Shown here piece after piece: positions 21,701 to 32,170 of a stretch of DNA of 64,000 bases (its first letter is position 1; each line of letters begins with the position of its first letter). Below the pieces are notes generated by a model. The model was not told the origin of the DNA. It saw nothing but the letters and a program-made list of their open reading frames with translations, and ran no database searches. A program made the position numbers and the translations under genes. Origin of the DNA: Bolinopsis microptera (lineage: Eukaryota > Ctenophora > Tentaculata > Lobata > Bolinopsidae); assembly GCF_026151205.1 (NCBI RefSeq), contig NC_087078.1, forward strand, positions 1,030,175 through 1,094,174. Direction: 5' to 3'.

Positions 21701-22875
21701 AGTGGTGCATGGGTGGTATTGATGCACTAGGGAATGAAAGAACTTGAGATCATGGTAATCAAACCTGTACTTTAGGGGCAGAATATTTAACTGTTTACAA
21801 TGGGCATTATAGATTTCCTCTACACTATAGCTTACACCGTAATCACTGTAACACACGTGCAAAAAGTACATGCAAATTGCAAACATTAAAACGGGATTTT
21901 GTTGAACTTTCAATTGAGTAGCGACAAAAGTCTATGAGTAATGCGTGTCGGGTGTGTACGCAGTGTACAATGTACATTACACACTAATCACTATCTATAA
22001 CGTACATAATATGTTTACTATAAAACTAGTATCAGGAATGATACCGCATAATGCACATAATATAATAACATAATAGAATATATATATTATATATATCATA
22101 ATAAACACACTCACACACCAGTAACACTAACCTCTTTGTTTCTTATCTGAGATCTGAGTTGTAGTTTCTCAGCTATAAGCTGCACTTCACTATCTATAGA
22201 CTGTGATATTATGTTGATATCTGCGTGTATATCTATTAGAGGCGCTTCTAATTTTAGTATAGTCTGATCCACTCCTACTAAGTTTGTAGACAGGTTCACG
22301 AAATCTGCATAGTCTCTGGGAAAATAAGAGGGAGTTAATTACTTGAAACTAGATGGTAACTAAGTTATTTTGTAGCTGGTAATTAAGTTACTTGGACTGG
22401 TTAATAAGTTACTAATTTAATATTTGGTAACTAGGTTATTATTTGGTAACTAGGTAATACTCCACCCTACCTGTTGATGAGCTCGACAAGTGAGTTTTGT
22501 ATAGTTGTAGAGTAATTCTCCAGATCTTTCTTCAAACTCTCTAAAGTGAAACTCTTCCTGTTTAAAGCTAGAAACGTGTCCACATCGAAATTATCCTCAA
22601 AAAACTCCTGGGCGACAGAAACTTTTAGTACAAGTGTTATCGGCCGCTTTAAATGATTATTTTGCAGCAATAGATCATGGAATTCAAATTTAAAACCCGA
22701 TGTAGTTTATATTTTCTTTTTTTAAGTATATTAATAGTAAATATAACACACTAAATTAAATGATATAATCTCTTGTGTGGCTAACCTCGGGTCTGAAACA
22801 GACAGGTCTCTCTCTTTTTAGCTTAGAGAGGAGTAGTCTGGGGGACTCTACAGTTTCAGTCTCTATCAGGGACAT
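9705..22875 (-). CDS. COG2: Conserved oligomeric Golgi complex subunit 2
   Basis: COG2 is a lobe A subunit of the COG tether, which catches vesicles in retrograde traffic within the Golgi. I built 16 exons with consistent phases: 22786-22875, 22471-22607, 22132-22315, 19999-20081, 19672-19789, 19280-19459, 18918-19045, 18544-18649, 18287-18417, 18076-18170, 11252-11367, 10930-11040, 10559-10762, 10274-10404, 9980-10157 and 9705-9773. The total is 2061 nt (686 aa); human COG2 is 738. Family signatures include FDVDTFLALNRKSFTLESL, LVELINRDYADFVNLSTNLVG, YFQIRLQEIAGSFEHQL, VPRLFRRTNRE and the C-terminal SLRKTEDSLAMLKRGRK, with the COG2 N domain at about 30-125 and the C-terminal domain in the last third. 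All introns are GT-AG. Exon 5 is in frame only if the second AG (AACAG at 19790-19794) is used. The sixth-to-last intron holds the 15-bp arrays and a LINE. Confidence 0.95.
10430..10490. repeat. CACGTGAT(A/G)AGA minisatellite near a COG2 acceptor
   Basis: Four copies of a 13-14-bp unit with CACGTG, ending about 25 nt upstream of the acceptor of the exon at 10274-10404 (minus strand). Two further CACGTG sites follow at about 10490-10515. Confidence 0.85.
11100..11232. repeat. ~25-bp minisatellite just after a COG2 donor
   Basis: About five copies of GGAGCACAGCCCTCCTTGAA plus AATGA or AACAA. In transcript orientation the array starts about 20 nt after the 5' splice site at 11251. Confidence 0.9.
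11384..14235. repeat. Giant GGAGGAGTGGGGAGG array in a COG2 intron
   Basis: About 190 units of 14-16 bp (AGGAGTGGGG(G)AGGGAGG). The plus strand is G-rich with dense G-tract spacing; the COG2 transcript reads it as C/U-rich. It stops about 17 nt from the 3' splice site at 11368. Variant units recur with higher-order spacing: GGACTGG at about 11855 and 13658 (~1.80 kb apart), GGGATGG at about 12493 and 13110 (~0.62 kb apart). Long ORFs on both strands (about 960-1060 codons) result from the repeat lacking stop codons. Confidence 0.97.
14322..16110 (-). pseudogene. LINE ORF2, reverse transcriptase part (+/- frameshift)
   Basis: Continues the endonuclease in another frame from about VGPLLDSDD, so one small indel separates them. 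RT motifs in order: PDKFPVLILK, IIPLFKKGKR, NYRPVSLTS, HGFQAGRSC, ILYLDFSKAFDKVDH (first catalytic Asp), SGVPQGTVLGPLLFILYIND, KVFADDSKLH (catalytic Asp pair at about 15200), then DLGVYVDSDLSW and the C-terminal RRRERYMIILVWKI. Catalytic residues are all present, so this is a recent copy with one disabling shift. The frame as drawn opens at 16424, but the first ~110 residues there are a shadow of the endonuclease frame. Confidence 0.88.
16085..17256 (-). pseudogene. LINE ORF2, endonuclease part
   Basis: From ATG 17256 the reading frame gives an APE-type endonuclease: FFILTETHLK (catalytic Glu, about residue 33), LLVGVYRPPQAPF, YIAGDFNLPFVDW (Asp and Asn), and SDHDIVTCTL near 216 (Asp and His). 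The frame continues to SKIKTNPKAFY, the usual linker before the reverse transcriptase, and then goes out of frame at about 16085-16110, reaching a stop at 16060. The domain itself looks intact. In-frame residues also precede the ATG (FLLNIQG), so the native start may be further upstream. Confidence 0.85.
17381..17970. repeat. Second part of the GGAGGAGTGGGGAGG array
   Basis: Same unit as 11384-14235, with more irregular variants (GGGACTGGGG, GTTGGAGG). It is separated from the main block only by the LINE. It ends about 105 bp from the upstream COG2 exon (18076-18170). Confidence 0.95.
20110..20390. repeat. GGTTACTAG(G/C)-type minisatellite, COG2 intron
   Basis: Irregular tandem copies of CTGGTTACTAGG and GTTAGTAGAACTGGTTACTAG. 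The array lies 30 bp upstream (transcript sense) of the exon 4 acceptor. The same motif family appears at 22345-22465, 29590-29695 and 60090-60180. Confidence 0.85.
20521..20935. repeat. 11-bp CACACGTGCAA array
   Basis: About 37 copies of CACACGTGCAA (some CACACGTGTAA), each with the E-box palindrome CACGTG spaced one helical turn apart. Overlapping ORFs on both strands with RVLHVCC/TRATHVQH repeats are artefacts. Lies in COG2 intron 3. Confidence 0.97.
21413..21850 (-). pseudogene. LINE ORF2 C-terminal remnant
   Basis: The minus-strand ORF contains LKYRFDYHDLKFFHSLVH, PQYLTFFSGSSRLRSSHLD and YFYRAHLTWNRLPLSLRE, then FKTELIKHIW. This is the characteristic C-terminal tail of Jockey/CR1/RTE-type LINE polymerases (the -FFxRxxxxWNxLPxxLR- pattern followed by FK). 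No RT core precedes it, so it is a 5'-truncated insertion in COG2 intron 3, different from the 14-17 kb LINE. It ends with TAG at about 21413, and an A/T-rich tail follows. Confidence 0.75.
22345..22465. repeat. GGTAACTAGGTTA-type repeats beside a COG2 donor
   Basis: Degenerate copies of TGGTAACTAGGTTATT and related units. They begin about 10 nt downstream (transcript sense) of the 5' splice site at 22470. Confidence 0.65.
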
Positions 22876-22877
22876 TG

Positions 22878-22935
22878 TCTGTGTTACACTGGTTACTTTG
22901 GTTACACTGGTTACACTGGTTACACTGGTTACACT
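22878..22935 (-). repeat. 9-bp CAGTGTAAC array at the COG2 start codon
   Basis: Minus-strand reading: about six CAGTGTAAC units (one AAAGTAAC variant), then ACAGACA and the ATG at 22875. The array therefore forms the end of the 5' leader. Confidence 0.85.
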
Positions 22936-23495
22936 GTGTAGTTTACACTGTTGTAGTTTAGCTGCTGAAACTCACTACGCCCTGTTATCACGTCTTGTAG
23001 GAACGTATAAACTATAGATCAGAGCATGCAGTGTACTGTGTGTCTTATCTCTTGTATCTGCCTCTTATCAGTACATAGAGCTGTAACAATATGTTAGTTA
23101 ATGTAACACCCTGATATGAGTAACACTGTTTTTATTGTCGTGTTACTTAAAAGTAGCATTTCTTAAAATAATTTGATCAAGGAGTTGACTGAACGTTTAA
23201 ATTATGTGCACAAATATAAGCGTACTTTTATCTCAACTTAGCCGCGTAAAAGGATTTTTAAGAAGGCTTGAGTGTAGGTGTCCAGCCTTGGAGACAATTA
23301 TCATAACACATAATCTGAGTAAAACAAGTTTAACGTTTCAATTCAAAAAGCATATTTGATATTTATAACAAAACAAACTTAAACTGTTTTACTGTATGTG
23401 GCTTGATTACAAATTTAAGAAATAAATCAAAGAAAAAATGAAATTCGACCAATGATTGATACTTATTTATCATATTAAATATATGGAAAAACAAA
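22936..23495. other. COG2 upstream region, nothing specific
   Basis: Expected to hold the COG2 promoter, but I see no clear TATA box, initiator or upstream exon. AT-rich, followed by the 8-bp target duplication of the fold-back element. Confidence 0.35.
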
Positions 23496-25397
23496 CTTTA
23501 TTCGGCAAGTTTCCATAAACGATATTTTATGATCGGCGCCGATAATCGCTTATTGAGCGCTTTCTCGGCGTTTTTTTTAAAAAAAACCGTTTATAATCGA
23601 TTTTTTTACGATTATAAACGGTTCAAAAAAAATCGCTTATAATCGACTATAATTGATGTCATAATTCAAAAAAGCGCTTTTTTGAATTTAAAAGCGCTTA
23701 TAAGCGCTTTTAAGCGCTTACTAGCGTCGCTGAGCGATTTGAAAGCGGTTTTCCAGTAGGATTGGCGCCAAAAACGGGTGGATAAGCGGTTGGCCGGATA
23801 AGCGATTCGTAGCCGCTTTTTTGAACCATTTATAAGCGATTATAAGCGCTTATAAGTGGGGTGCAATTTAGCTGTTTGTAAAGCGCAAATAAAGCGCTTA
23901 TAAGCGCTTTTAAAATTGAGTCAGGAAAACGCTATATTACATCTTATAACCGCTTATAATCGATTATAATCGCTTTTTTAGAAATCGCTTATAACGGCTA
24001 ATTCATCGCTATTTTACCGCTTTTACCACTTTTCCTATCATCCATGGCCAGGTGAGCAGGAATTAAAAAGCGCTTATAAGCGCTTTTTCGATGCTGCACC
24101 TAACCTGGTCGGAACGGGGTAGTGCCCGGAATTTAAAAGCGCTTATAATCGCTTTTTCAATGCTGCCCCTTACCTGGTCGGAACGGGAGAGTGCCCGGAA
24201 TTAAAAAGCGCTTATAAGCGATTTCTCAATTCCCCTTTACCTGGTCGGAACTGGAAATCAGAGTGCCCGCTTATAAGTGCTTTTCTGTGCAACCTGGGCC
24301 TGGGGTGCACCGGCAGAGTCAGGATTTAAAAGCGCTTATAGGCACTTATGATCGCTTTTCTACCGCTTTTCCTATCACCCATGGCCTGGTTGGCAGGAAT
24401 TAGAAAGCGCTTATAAGCACTTTTTCAATGCTGCACCTAACCCAGTCGGAACAGGGGGAGTGCCCGGAATTAAAAAGCGCTTATAAGCGATTTCTCAATT
24501 ACCCTTAACCTGGTCGGAACTGGAAATCAGAGTGCCCGCTTATAAGTGCTTTTCTGTGCAACCTGGGGTGCACCGGCAGCGTCAGGATTTAAAAGCGCTT
24601 ATGATCGCTTTTCTACCGCTTTTCCTATCACCCATGGCCTGGTTGGCAGGAATTAGAAAGCGCTTATAAGCATTTTTTCAATACTGCACCTAACCCAGTC
24701 GGAACGGGGGAGTGCCCGGAATTAAAAAGCGCTTATAAGCGATTTCTCAATTACCCTTAACCTGGTCGGAACTGGAAATCAGAGTGCCCGCTTATAAGTG
24801 CTTTTCTGTGCAATCTGGGGTGCACCGGCAGAGTCAGGATTTAAAAGCGCTTATAGGCGCTTATGATCTCTTTCCTACCGCTTTTCCTATCGCCCATGGC
24901 CTGGTTGGCAGGAATTAGAAAGCGCTTATAAGCACTTTTTCAATTCTGCCCCTAGGCCCTAGCCTGGTCGGAACGGGGGAGTGCCCGGAATTAAAGAGCG
25001 CTTATAAGCGCTTTCTCAATGCCCCTTAACCTGGTTAAAGTCGCGTAATTTGACCAAATTCGTTGATTTTTGTCGTATTATTTCGGACACTTTCCTTGTA
25101 AGTCTATGAGTAAGCTCACCAATTTTTGTTGCAATCGGAGGTCGGGAAGGATACTCAATATCTATTTGTTTGAAGAAAATTGTGCTGGCCGAAATTAGCG
25201 CTAAAAAACCATACTACTATACAGTCGGCACGCGCGGCTCACTGTCGATGGCGCACTACATATCTGGATAAAGCAACGGCAGCACGAAGGCACATGGTTA
25301 GGTGCAAAATAATCGAACATGCAGAAACTCTTAGGTTTATTGCATTGTATATCATGTGTACGCTTATTTTTATATAAAAACCGGCTCTTGCTAATTC

Positions 25398-25751
25398 GCT
25401 CGCCCAAAAATTTCACGTGACCTTGGTTTTTATGGTTTTGCAGCCGTACAAAACAGTTTTACATAAACCCTACTCCCAACCCTAACCCTAACCATAACCA
25501 TAACCCCGAAGCTATCCATAACCCGCGTACCACAACCCTAACCCTAACATGAGCCCTAAACAATCGAAATCATGTTTTACTAGCCTGTCACGTGACTAAA
25601 ACGGTTTTTGCCCATGTAACTCTCCAGGGAAGTATTTTTACCCTACTTCATGGCGGGTGATTCGGGATCAGCGTCCAAAAAATACACCGATTCAGATCAA
25701 TATCATACCCAAAGGCCTTTTCACAAGAATTTTCTTAAAATTTGGGCGAGC
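25398..25751. mobile_element. 354-bp MITE nested in the fold-back loop
   Basis: GCTCGCCCAAA / TTTGGGCGAGC terminal inverted repeats identical to those at 8188-8362. The interior has telomere-like CCCTAACCCTAACC at about 25468-25552, two TCACGTGA sites, and an inverted, diverged form of the GGTGATTCGGGATCAGCG core. Confidence 0.75.
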
Positions 25752-26644
25752 GATTTCGTAGGAGCGACTCAAACGCGCAAGCTGGCGCGGTTTATTTGTT
25801 GCAGTTTTACTATCTAATAACCAAATTTTACAAGCTATCTCAGCACGCGCGCGGCTTTTCTAGCGTATACATTACTTTTTTTCCTATAGGTACTCAGCGT
25901 GCTTGACGGATGTTACTCGTCTAAATTTCTTCGAAGTAGCGCGCGCCGCTTTCTTCTCGAAATATCACCTGCCCGCAATGCCCGATGGCAAGTGCTACGA
26001 AGTAGCGCGCGCCGGGCCAGACCATTAACAATGGTCAATCAGCATGCACGTGTTTTTATGTCCACGATTTGCGATTGATTATGAACAAGTACGCAAATGC
26101 TGGTCACACACACACTAACTTTCAATGAGCACCGCACTTTTTCAGACGTTGTGATTTGCTCAGCCCGACTAGAGATTTTTTGGAATAACATGAACAGGCC
26201 TGTCATACTCGTTGAGCGCAATAATTTAATTTCATATACTATACTTTTCTTTTGCAAGTTCTGGATGTGAAGTGTGTATGACTGATGACGCAGCGGGCAT
26301 CGACCGCCACCAGAACAACCGTCACCATTAACAACATATAAATAAACGCTTGCAAGCGCTTTACAATTTCTGACAATTATTGTCGGAGAACTTTGCCGCG
26401 CCGTGCACTTAGCCTTCTTGCTTGGCTTCTAGATCGCCAGTCAAACAACTATGTTTAAATCCATGTTGATAAATGATAGATAAAGCGGTAAAAACCAGTA
26501 ATAAAAAGTGATTGTAATCGCTTAACCGCTTTTCAAATCCTGAAGCTCCCGCCTGTGCATGACAGGTTTAGGGGCATCGAGAAAAGCGCTTATAAGCGCA
26601 TTTAAATTTCGTGCACTCCAGGTGAACGGATGTTCAGATTTGTG

Positions 26645-26738
26645 CTTATAATTGTAAGTTTATAACTTACCAGGACGCACGCCGAGTTGGACTCAACGTA
26701 ATATTTGAAACAAATATTTTACGAGTATCGCCCGTTAA
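26645..26738 (+). repeat. Dispersed ~90-bp repeat, copy 3
   Basis: Copy of 2053-2141 (AACTTACCAGGACGC, GCCGAGTTGGACTC, TTTTACGAGTATCGCCCG), located at the inner edge of the right arm of the fold-back element. Confidence 0.7.
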
Positions 26739-28294
26739 GCTTATAAGCGCTTTCTAATTCCTGGCACTCTCCCTTATAAGCGCTTTCTAATTTCGGGTAC
26801 TCCCCCGTTCCGACCAGGTTAGGGGCAGCATTGAATAAGCGCTTATAAGCGCTTTCTAATTCCTGCCAATCAGCCCATGGGTGATGGGAAAAGCGGTAGA
26901 TAAGCGATCATAAGCGCCTATAAGCGCTTTTAAATCCTGACTCTGCCGGTGCACCCCAGGTTGCTCAGAAAAGCACATACGAATGGGCACTCTCCAGTTC
27001 CGACCAGGTTGAGGGGAATTGAGAAATCGCTTATAAGCGCTTTTTAATTCCGGGCACTCCCCCGTTCCGACCAGGTTAGGGGCAGCATTGAAAAAGTGCT
27101 TATAAGCGCTTTTTAATTCCGGGCACTACCCCGTTCCGACCAGGTTAGTGGCAGCATTGAAAAAGCGCTTATAAGCGCTTTCTAATTCCTGCCAACCAGG
27201 CCATGGGCGATAGGAAAGCGGTAGAAAAGCAATCATAAGCGCCTATAAGCGCTTTTAAATCCTGACTCTGCCGGTGCACCCCAGGTTGCACAGAAAAGCA
27301 CTTATAAGCGGGCACCCTGATTTCCAGTTCCGACCAGGTTAAGGGGAATTGAGAAATTGCTTATAAGCGCTTTTTAATTCCGGGCACTCCCCCGTTCTGA
27401 CCAGGTTAAGGGGAATTGAGAAATCGCTTATAAGCGCTTTTTAATTCCGGGCACTCCCCCGTTCCGACCAGGTTAGGGGCAGCATTGAAAAAGCGCTTAT
27501 AAGGGTTTTTAAATTCCGGGCCCTCCCCCGTTCCGACCAGGTTAGGGGCAGCATTGAAAAAGCGATTATAAGCGCTTTTAAATTCCGGGCACTACCCCGT
27601 TCCGACCAGGTTAGGGGCAGCATCGAAAAAGCGCTTATAAGCGCTTTTTAATTCCTGCTCACCTGGCCATGGATGATAGGAAAAGTGGTAAAAGCGGTAA
27701 AATACCGATGAATTAGCCGTTATAAGCGATTTCTAAAAAAGCGATTATAATCGATTATAAGCGGTTATAAGATGTAATATAGCGTTTTCCTGACTCAATT
27801 TTAAAAGCGCTTATAAGCGCTTTATTTGCGCTTTACAAACAGCTAAATTGCACCCCACTTATAAGCGCTTATAATCGCTTATAAATGGTTCAAAAAAGCG
27901 GCTACGAATCGCTTATCCGGCCAACCGCTTATCCACCCGTTTTTGGCGCCAATCCTACTGGAAAACCGCTTTCAAATCGCTCAGCGACGCTAGTAAGCGC
28001 TTAAAAGCGCTTATAAGCGCTTTTAAATTCAAAAAAGCGCTTTTTTGAATTATGACATCAATTATAGTCGATTATAAGCGATTTTTTTTGAACCGTTTAT
28101 AATCGTAAAAAAATCGATTATAAACGGTTTAAAAAAAAAAAAGCGCCGAGAAAGCGCTCAATAAGCGATTATCGGCGCCGATCATAAAATATCGTTTATG
28201 GAAACTTGCCCTTTATTCTCTCATTCTATTTACAGCAATGATTGTGAACAAAACAAAATAAAAGTCCCAATTACAAGTACAGTTGGGATACAGA

Positions 28295-28374
28295 AACTAA
28301 CCAATCAGAACAAAGTATTCACACCACGTGACACAAACTAACCAATCAGAACACAGTATTCACACCACGTGCAT
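28295..28374. repeat. Two 41-bp units with CCAATCAG and CACGTG
   Basis: AACTAACCAATCAGAACA, then GTATTCACACCACGTG, occurs twice in tandem. It combines a CCAAT box and an E-box, but lies about 400 bp beyond the 3' end of the TMEM184-like gene, so a promoter role is unproven. Confidence 0.75.
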
Positions 28375-28774
28375 ACAGATTAATGAATCATAAACACACT
28401 ACAAAATAATATAAACTACACGTACAAAATAATCCACTATATTACACTGGTACACCGTACACTGTGGTACAGTGTTAAAATTGCTCAACATTTTCAGAAC
28501 AATAATATTGATATTTAAAAATCTTTAAAGATTATTCAACCCTTTAGAAAAGTAAAGAAGAGTTTATTGTATAGTATTACAGAGATAACAACATTATTCT
28601 TGATTTTACGTAATAAAAGCAGAGGTATGCATTGTATGAAGATTATGAATAAAAGTAGCTATGTATGTTATATGTACCAACAAAATAAATTTTAAACTAG
28701 TTAGTCAATTATTATTTTGGGTATTTGGAAATTGTAGATCGACTCTGGCTAGTTCTCACTTCTCAGCTTAGTTA

Positions 28775-31700
28775 TCAAATATTCTCGTTATTATCCTGGT
28801 TATAGTTTTTAAAAGTGTTCAACTCAACATGTTCTGAAGAAAGTAGAGGTGATCTCTCTGTATGACGAGATCTGTAGTTGTTACGTATTGTTTGTGCACT
28901 CACTCCCAACTGATAGGGGGTATAGGTTATTAGTGGGGTAATTAAATAGTTATAGTGGTTCAAGTGATGTACATTAGGTATTGGAATATTTTAACAACCT
29001 CAAAACTGAACAAAGTCACAAGTTTGTTTGACAAGCAAAATCGTTCGGTATATGAACGATCAGTTTCCCCTTTCGGGATCGACTTGATTAAATTCAAAAA
29101 TCGCAGACCGCAGTCGAAAATATTTTACGCACACAAACTTACCTAGCAATTAAATGGTATTTGACGACGTTAAGGATTATTACAAGTTTAGAAATTACTA
29201 AGAATCAAAATAATGGTTTTAACAATCATTTCAATAGTTTCGCCATTTTAAACGCAGATTTTATCAAAACAATAAAAACAATCAGCGAAACTTTTAATTT
29301 CCACAGTTTTACCGAATTTCTTGACTTTTTACCGCCACCGTAGGCCATTTCACCCAACTAAAATCATAAAATGATAGGAATAAAATGATAATAACTAAAA
29401 AATGATATGTACAATTATTGATAAAAGAACATTTAAGATTTCATATTTATAAAATAATAAGATAAAAACGTTTCAATTACCTGTGTTCTGATATCAGTTC
29501 TGACGTCTCTGAAGTCAAACAAGTGAGATAGACTAGTTAGAAACTGAGGGGGTGGTATTTCTATCTCTGAGAGGAGATAAAGTGTTAAAATTCATACAGT
29601 TAATATCTGGTTACTAGGTTACTATCTGGTTACTAAGTTACTACCTGGTTACTAAGTTACTATCTGGTTACTAGGTTACTATCTGGTTACTAAATCAACG
29701 CTTACCTGAGACGTAATGTTTATAAGAGAAGACAATATGATGGGCTATTGAGAATCCGAACATTTCCATACAGATCAGTAAGTTCTGCACTGTCTCCGCT
29801 GTTTCTTCTGCTGTGTAGCCGCCTTCATTTTTACTGTAATAAAGTAAATTAAAAATAAATTAAAATAAAAGTAATTAACAGGAATTTATAAACAATCAGT
29901 TTGTTTTTTAATTTCTACAGAAATCGTAAGAAAGAAGACATTAAATTATCGATTTTTCAATCCTTTTTTCATGTAATATGGAATGGTGCTTACAATTTAG
30001 TAGTGATAACAAGGTATTATAGGTTTAAAATAACATTGTAACAATAAGCTTATTAAAACCTGAGATTATGTTCTAACTCACCTATCTTTAATAATACTGA
30101 GGAAGACAAGACAATCCAAAAATAGTCCCTGCCAGAAAGAGAAGAAAACCACTGCCTTAACACAGAGGAATTTAGGAAGAGGTTCAATTCCAGCTAACTC
30201 GTGTTTAAGTGCTTGGTAGAAGATAACAAGACAGTACAGGGCCCACATTTGGGCTATGTTATCTATTATTAATGTCCACATCCATATACTACCTGCAAAA
30301 AATAATAAATAAAATAGGTTTTTAGTAATTTAGAAATTTAGAATTCGTTTCAAAAATCTATCATTCAATAAACATATATCGAGTAACTGTAGCTCTCTAT
30401 ACTGGGCCTCTTCTTTTCTGCCAAAATTCTATTCAATTTGCTCGTGTTGTGCAAGAAATATGATTTATCTTAGATAATATTGTATTTTGTAGTGATTTGA
30501 TTAAATACTGAGCAGTGTTCTATCACAATACAACACGTTCATATTAAGTCCCTAATGATTAATGAGTAATGACGTACGTATATATATGAGATGCTTGACA
30601 GGTTATTTGAGAAGCTATATTACGGGTTATTTCTAGAAGCTATATTACCGTATATGTACTGGGGAGATGGGATTTTGTGAACCTCTCTATACCGGGATTT
30701 TTATATACCATGCACTGTTCCCCCGAGAGGTCGGGTATTATATACAGGTTCTCACTAATAATTACGATAAAAATGAAAGCAGGAACTATAATACTGAAAG
30801 CTAATTAACTAAATAGCTAATTACTAACCTATACTGAATTCATTCTTTCCAGAGTGGCCGGCCAGTTCAGCTATCAACATAATAATAGTAGTGATCGGTT
30901 TGGAGACAACGTAGACAAACACTCCTCTTTTTGACCATATCACAAACGATTTGCCCTGAAACACAATGATTTTTATAACGTTGCTTGATAAATAGTTGAA
31001 AATAAAACACGAACAAATATATTATAACGATCTCAACTTCTTATTGTATATAATGAAAAGGTTGCTTACTGTTGCTAAGAGGCAAAGGTAGTCAATTGAC
31101 CCTTATATTTACACAGACAATACAAGATAAATAACAACAAGACTAACCTTAGGCCATGGAGGTAGCCTCTGGAAAGGGAACAGCTGTGGTTGTGCAGCCT
31201 TGTAATTTAGCAACTGTTCTACATTATAGTGTTCATACATGTACGTTACTAGGAACATCATGAAGTTGTAAATCACATACGACTCATAACACTCTCGCAT
31301 CTGAAGGAATGTTGTTAGGGTAACAGGGGTGTTAAGACGATTTGTCAATATCTCTGATCTGACCTAACAACATGTAATCATTGTTCATGTCTTTGACTAG
31401 ACAGTTCTTTAAATATTAATGGAAATAAAATTTCAAACGTCATAAAATAAACCCAAATATGGTTCGAAACGTTTTGGCGTATATACTCACAGCATCTAAA
31501 TAGATGGTCTGTTTATGTAGTATCATGCCCAGGTAACTAAAGAAACTGTAAACAGGGACCATCATGAGTATCCTGATTAACCGCAGTTGTTGGGGAGGTT
31601 GGGAGAAGTTCTTCAGGTGCTGCACAACTCCTGGTAAATTGCCATGGTAACAGCAATGATGTTATGGTAAAAATATCAATGTTGTTCACTGACTTTCAAT

Positions 31701-32170
31701 CGGCTGGCAGCATTATACTTTTAACAACTGAATACTCTTGACTAAACCTCGAATAAAATTGAGGATAAAAACAGAGTAATATCTGCTAGTGCTGTCATGG
31801 TTACCTGCAGTAGTGATAGGTATCGTCATGTAAACAAACACCCCAGCCACAAACCAGACAACCACATGTTTCTGAAGATAGAAAATTATTAGAACTTATT
31901 GAATAGGAAATACCAATATATCAAGTGTAGAGCGTAAAATCTAGAAATTTCAATGCATATTGAATATTACTCATATTAGATTGTTCTGAAACACAATGTT
32001 TTTTGTAATTTCACCTCAGCATGCCTCTTCACGAGCTCGTTAACACTTAGCGGGATAGCAAAACATAATCCCAACATGTAAATGATGAGTAGAATGTAGC
32101 CCAACCTGGCCCTCAGCCATCTTGCTGCATACTCATCCCATCTTACAGTTGCCTGGTCACTATCTTCCAT
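28775..32170 (-). CDS. TMEM184C: TMEM184C-like multi-pass membrane protein (OSTalpha/TMEM184 family)
   Basis: Nine exons with matching phases: 32015-32170, 31805-31871, 31491-31630, 31148-31300, 30829-30955, 30082-30292, 29706-29833, 29481-29566 and 28775-28909. The total is 1203 nt (400 aa); human TMEM184C is 438. The ATG at 32170 begins MEDSDQATVRWDEYAARW, followed by the first helix (GYILLIIYMLGLCFAIPL). Family signatures are RILMMVPVYSFFSYLGM, CYESYVIYNFMMFLVTY, KPITTIIMLIAEL, FLCVKAVVFFSFWQG and the CMEMFGFSIAHHIVFSYKHY block, giving the seven helices expected of the family. The C-terminus RSPLLSSEHVELNT resembles the Leu-Leu-containing tail of human TMEM184C (TSLLSS), a likely sorting signal. 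Cellular function in this animal is inferred only from the family. The choice of C over A/B paralogues is by overall resemblance. Confidence 0.92.
29590..29695. repeat. GGTTACTATCT minisatellite after a TMEM184C-like donor
   Basis: About nine copies of a GGTTACTA(T/G)-type unit. In transcript sense the array starts about 12 nt after the 5' splice site at 29705, in the intron between exons 7 and 8. Confidence 0.85.

Larger units (their letters stand above)
23504..28210. mobile_element. 4.7-kb fold-back transposon with long palindromic arms
   Basis: The ends are inverted repeats (GGCAAGTTTCCATAAACGAT at the left, its complement ending at 28210), flanked by identical 8-bp CTTTATTC (23496-23503 and 28211-28218). 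The outer ~600 bp of the arms are nearly perfect inverted copies, and the whole arms extend about 1.5 kb each. Both arms are packed with AAGCGCTTATAAGCGCTT and shorter versions, set in ~70-bp and ~240-bp sub-repeats (GACCAGGTTAGGGGCAGC, TTCCGGGCACTCCCCCGTTC). The loop (about 25035-26735) has no transposase-length ORF and holds a nested MITE. It is non-autonomous. Classes with 8-bp duplications include hAT, P and Merlin-like; I cannot choose between them. Confidence 0.92.
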
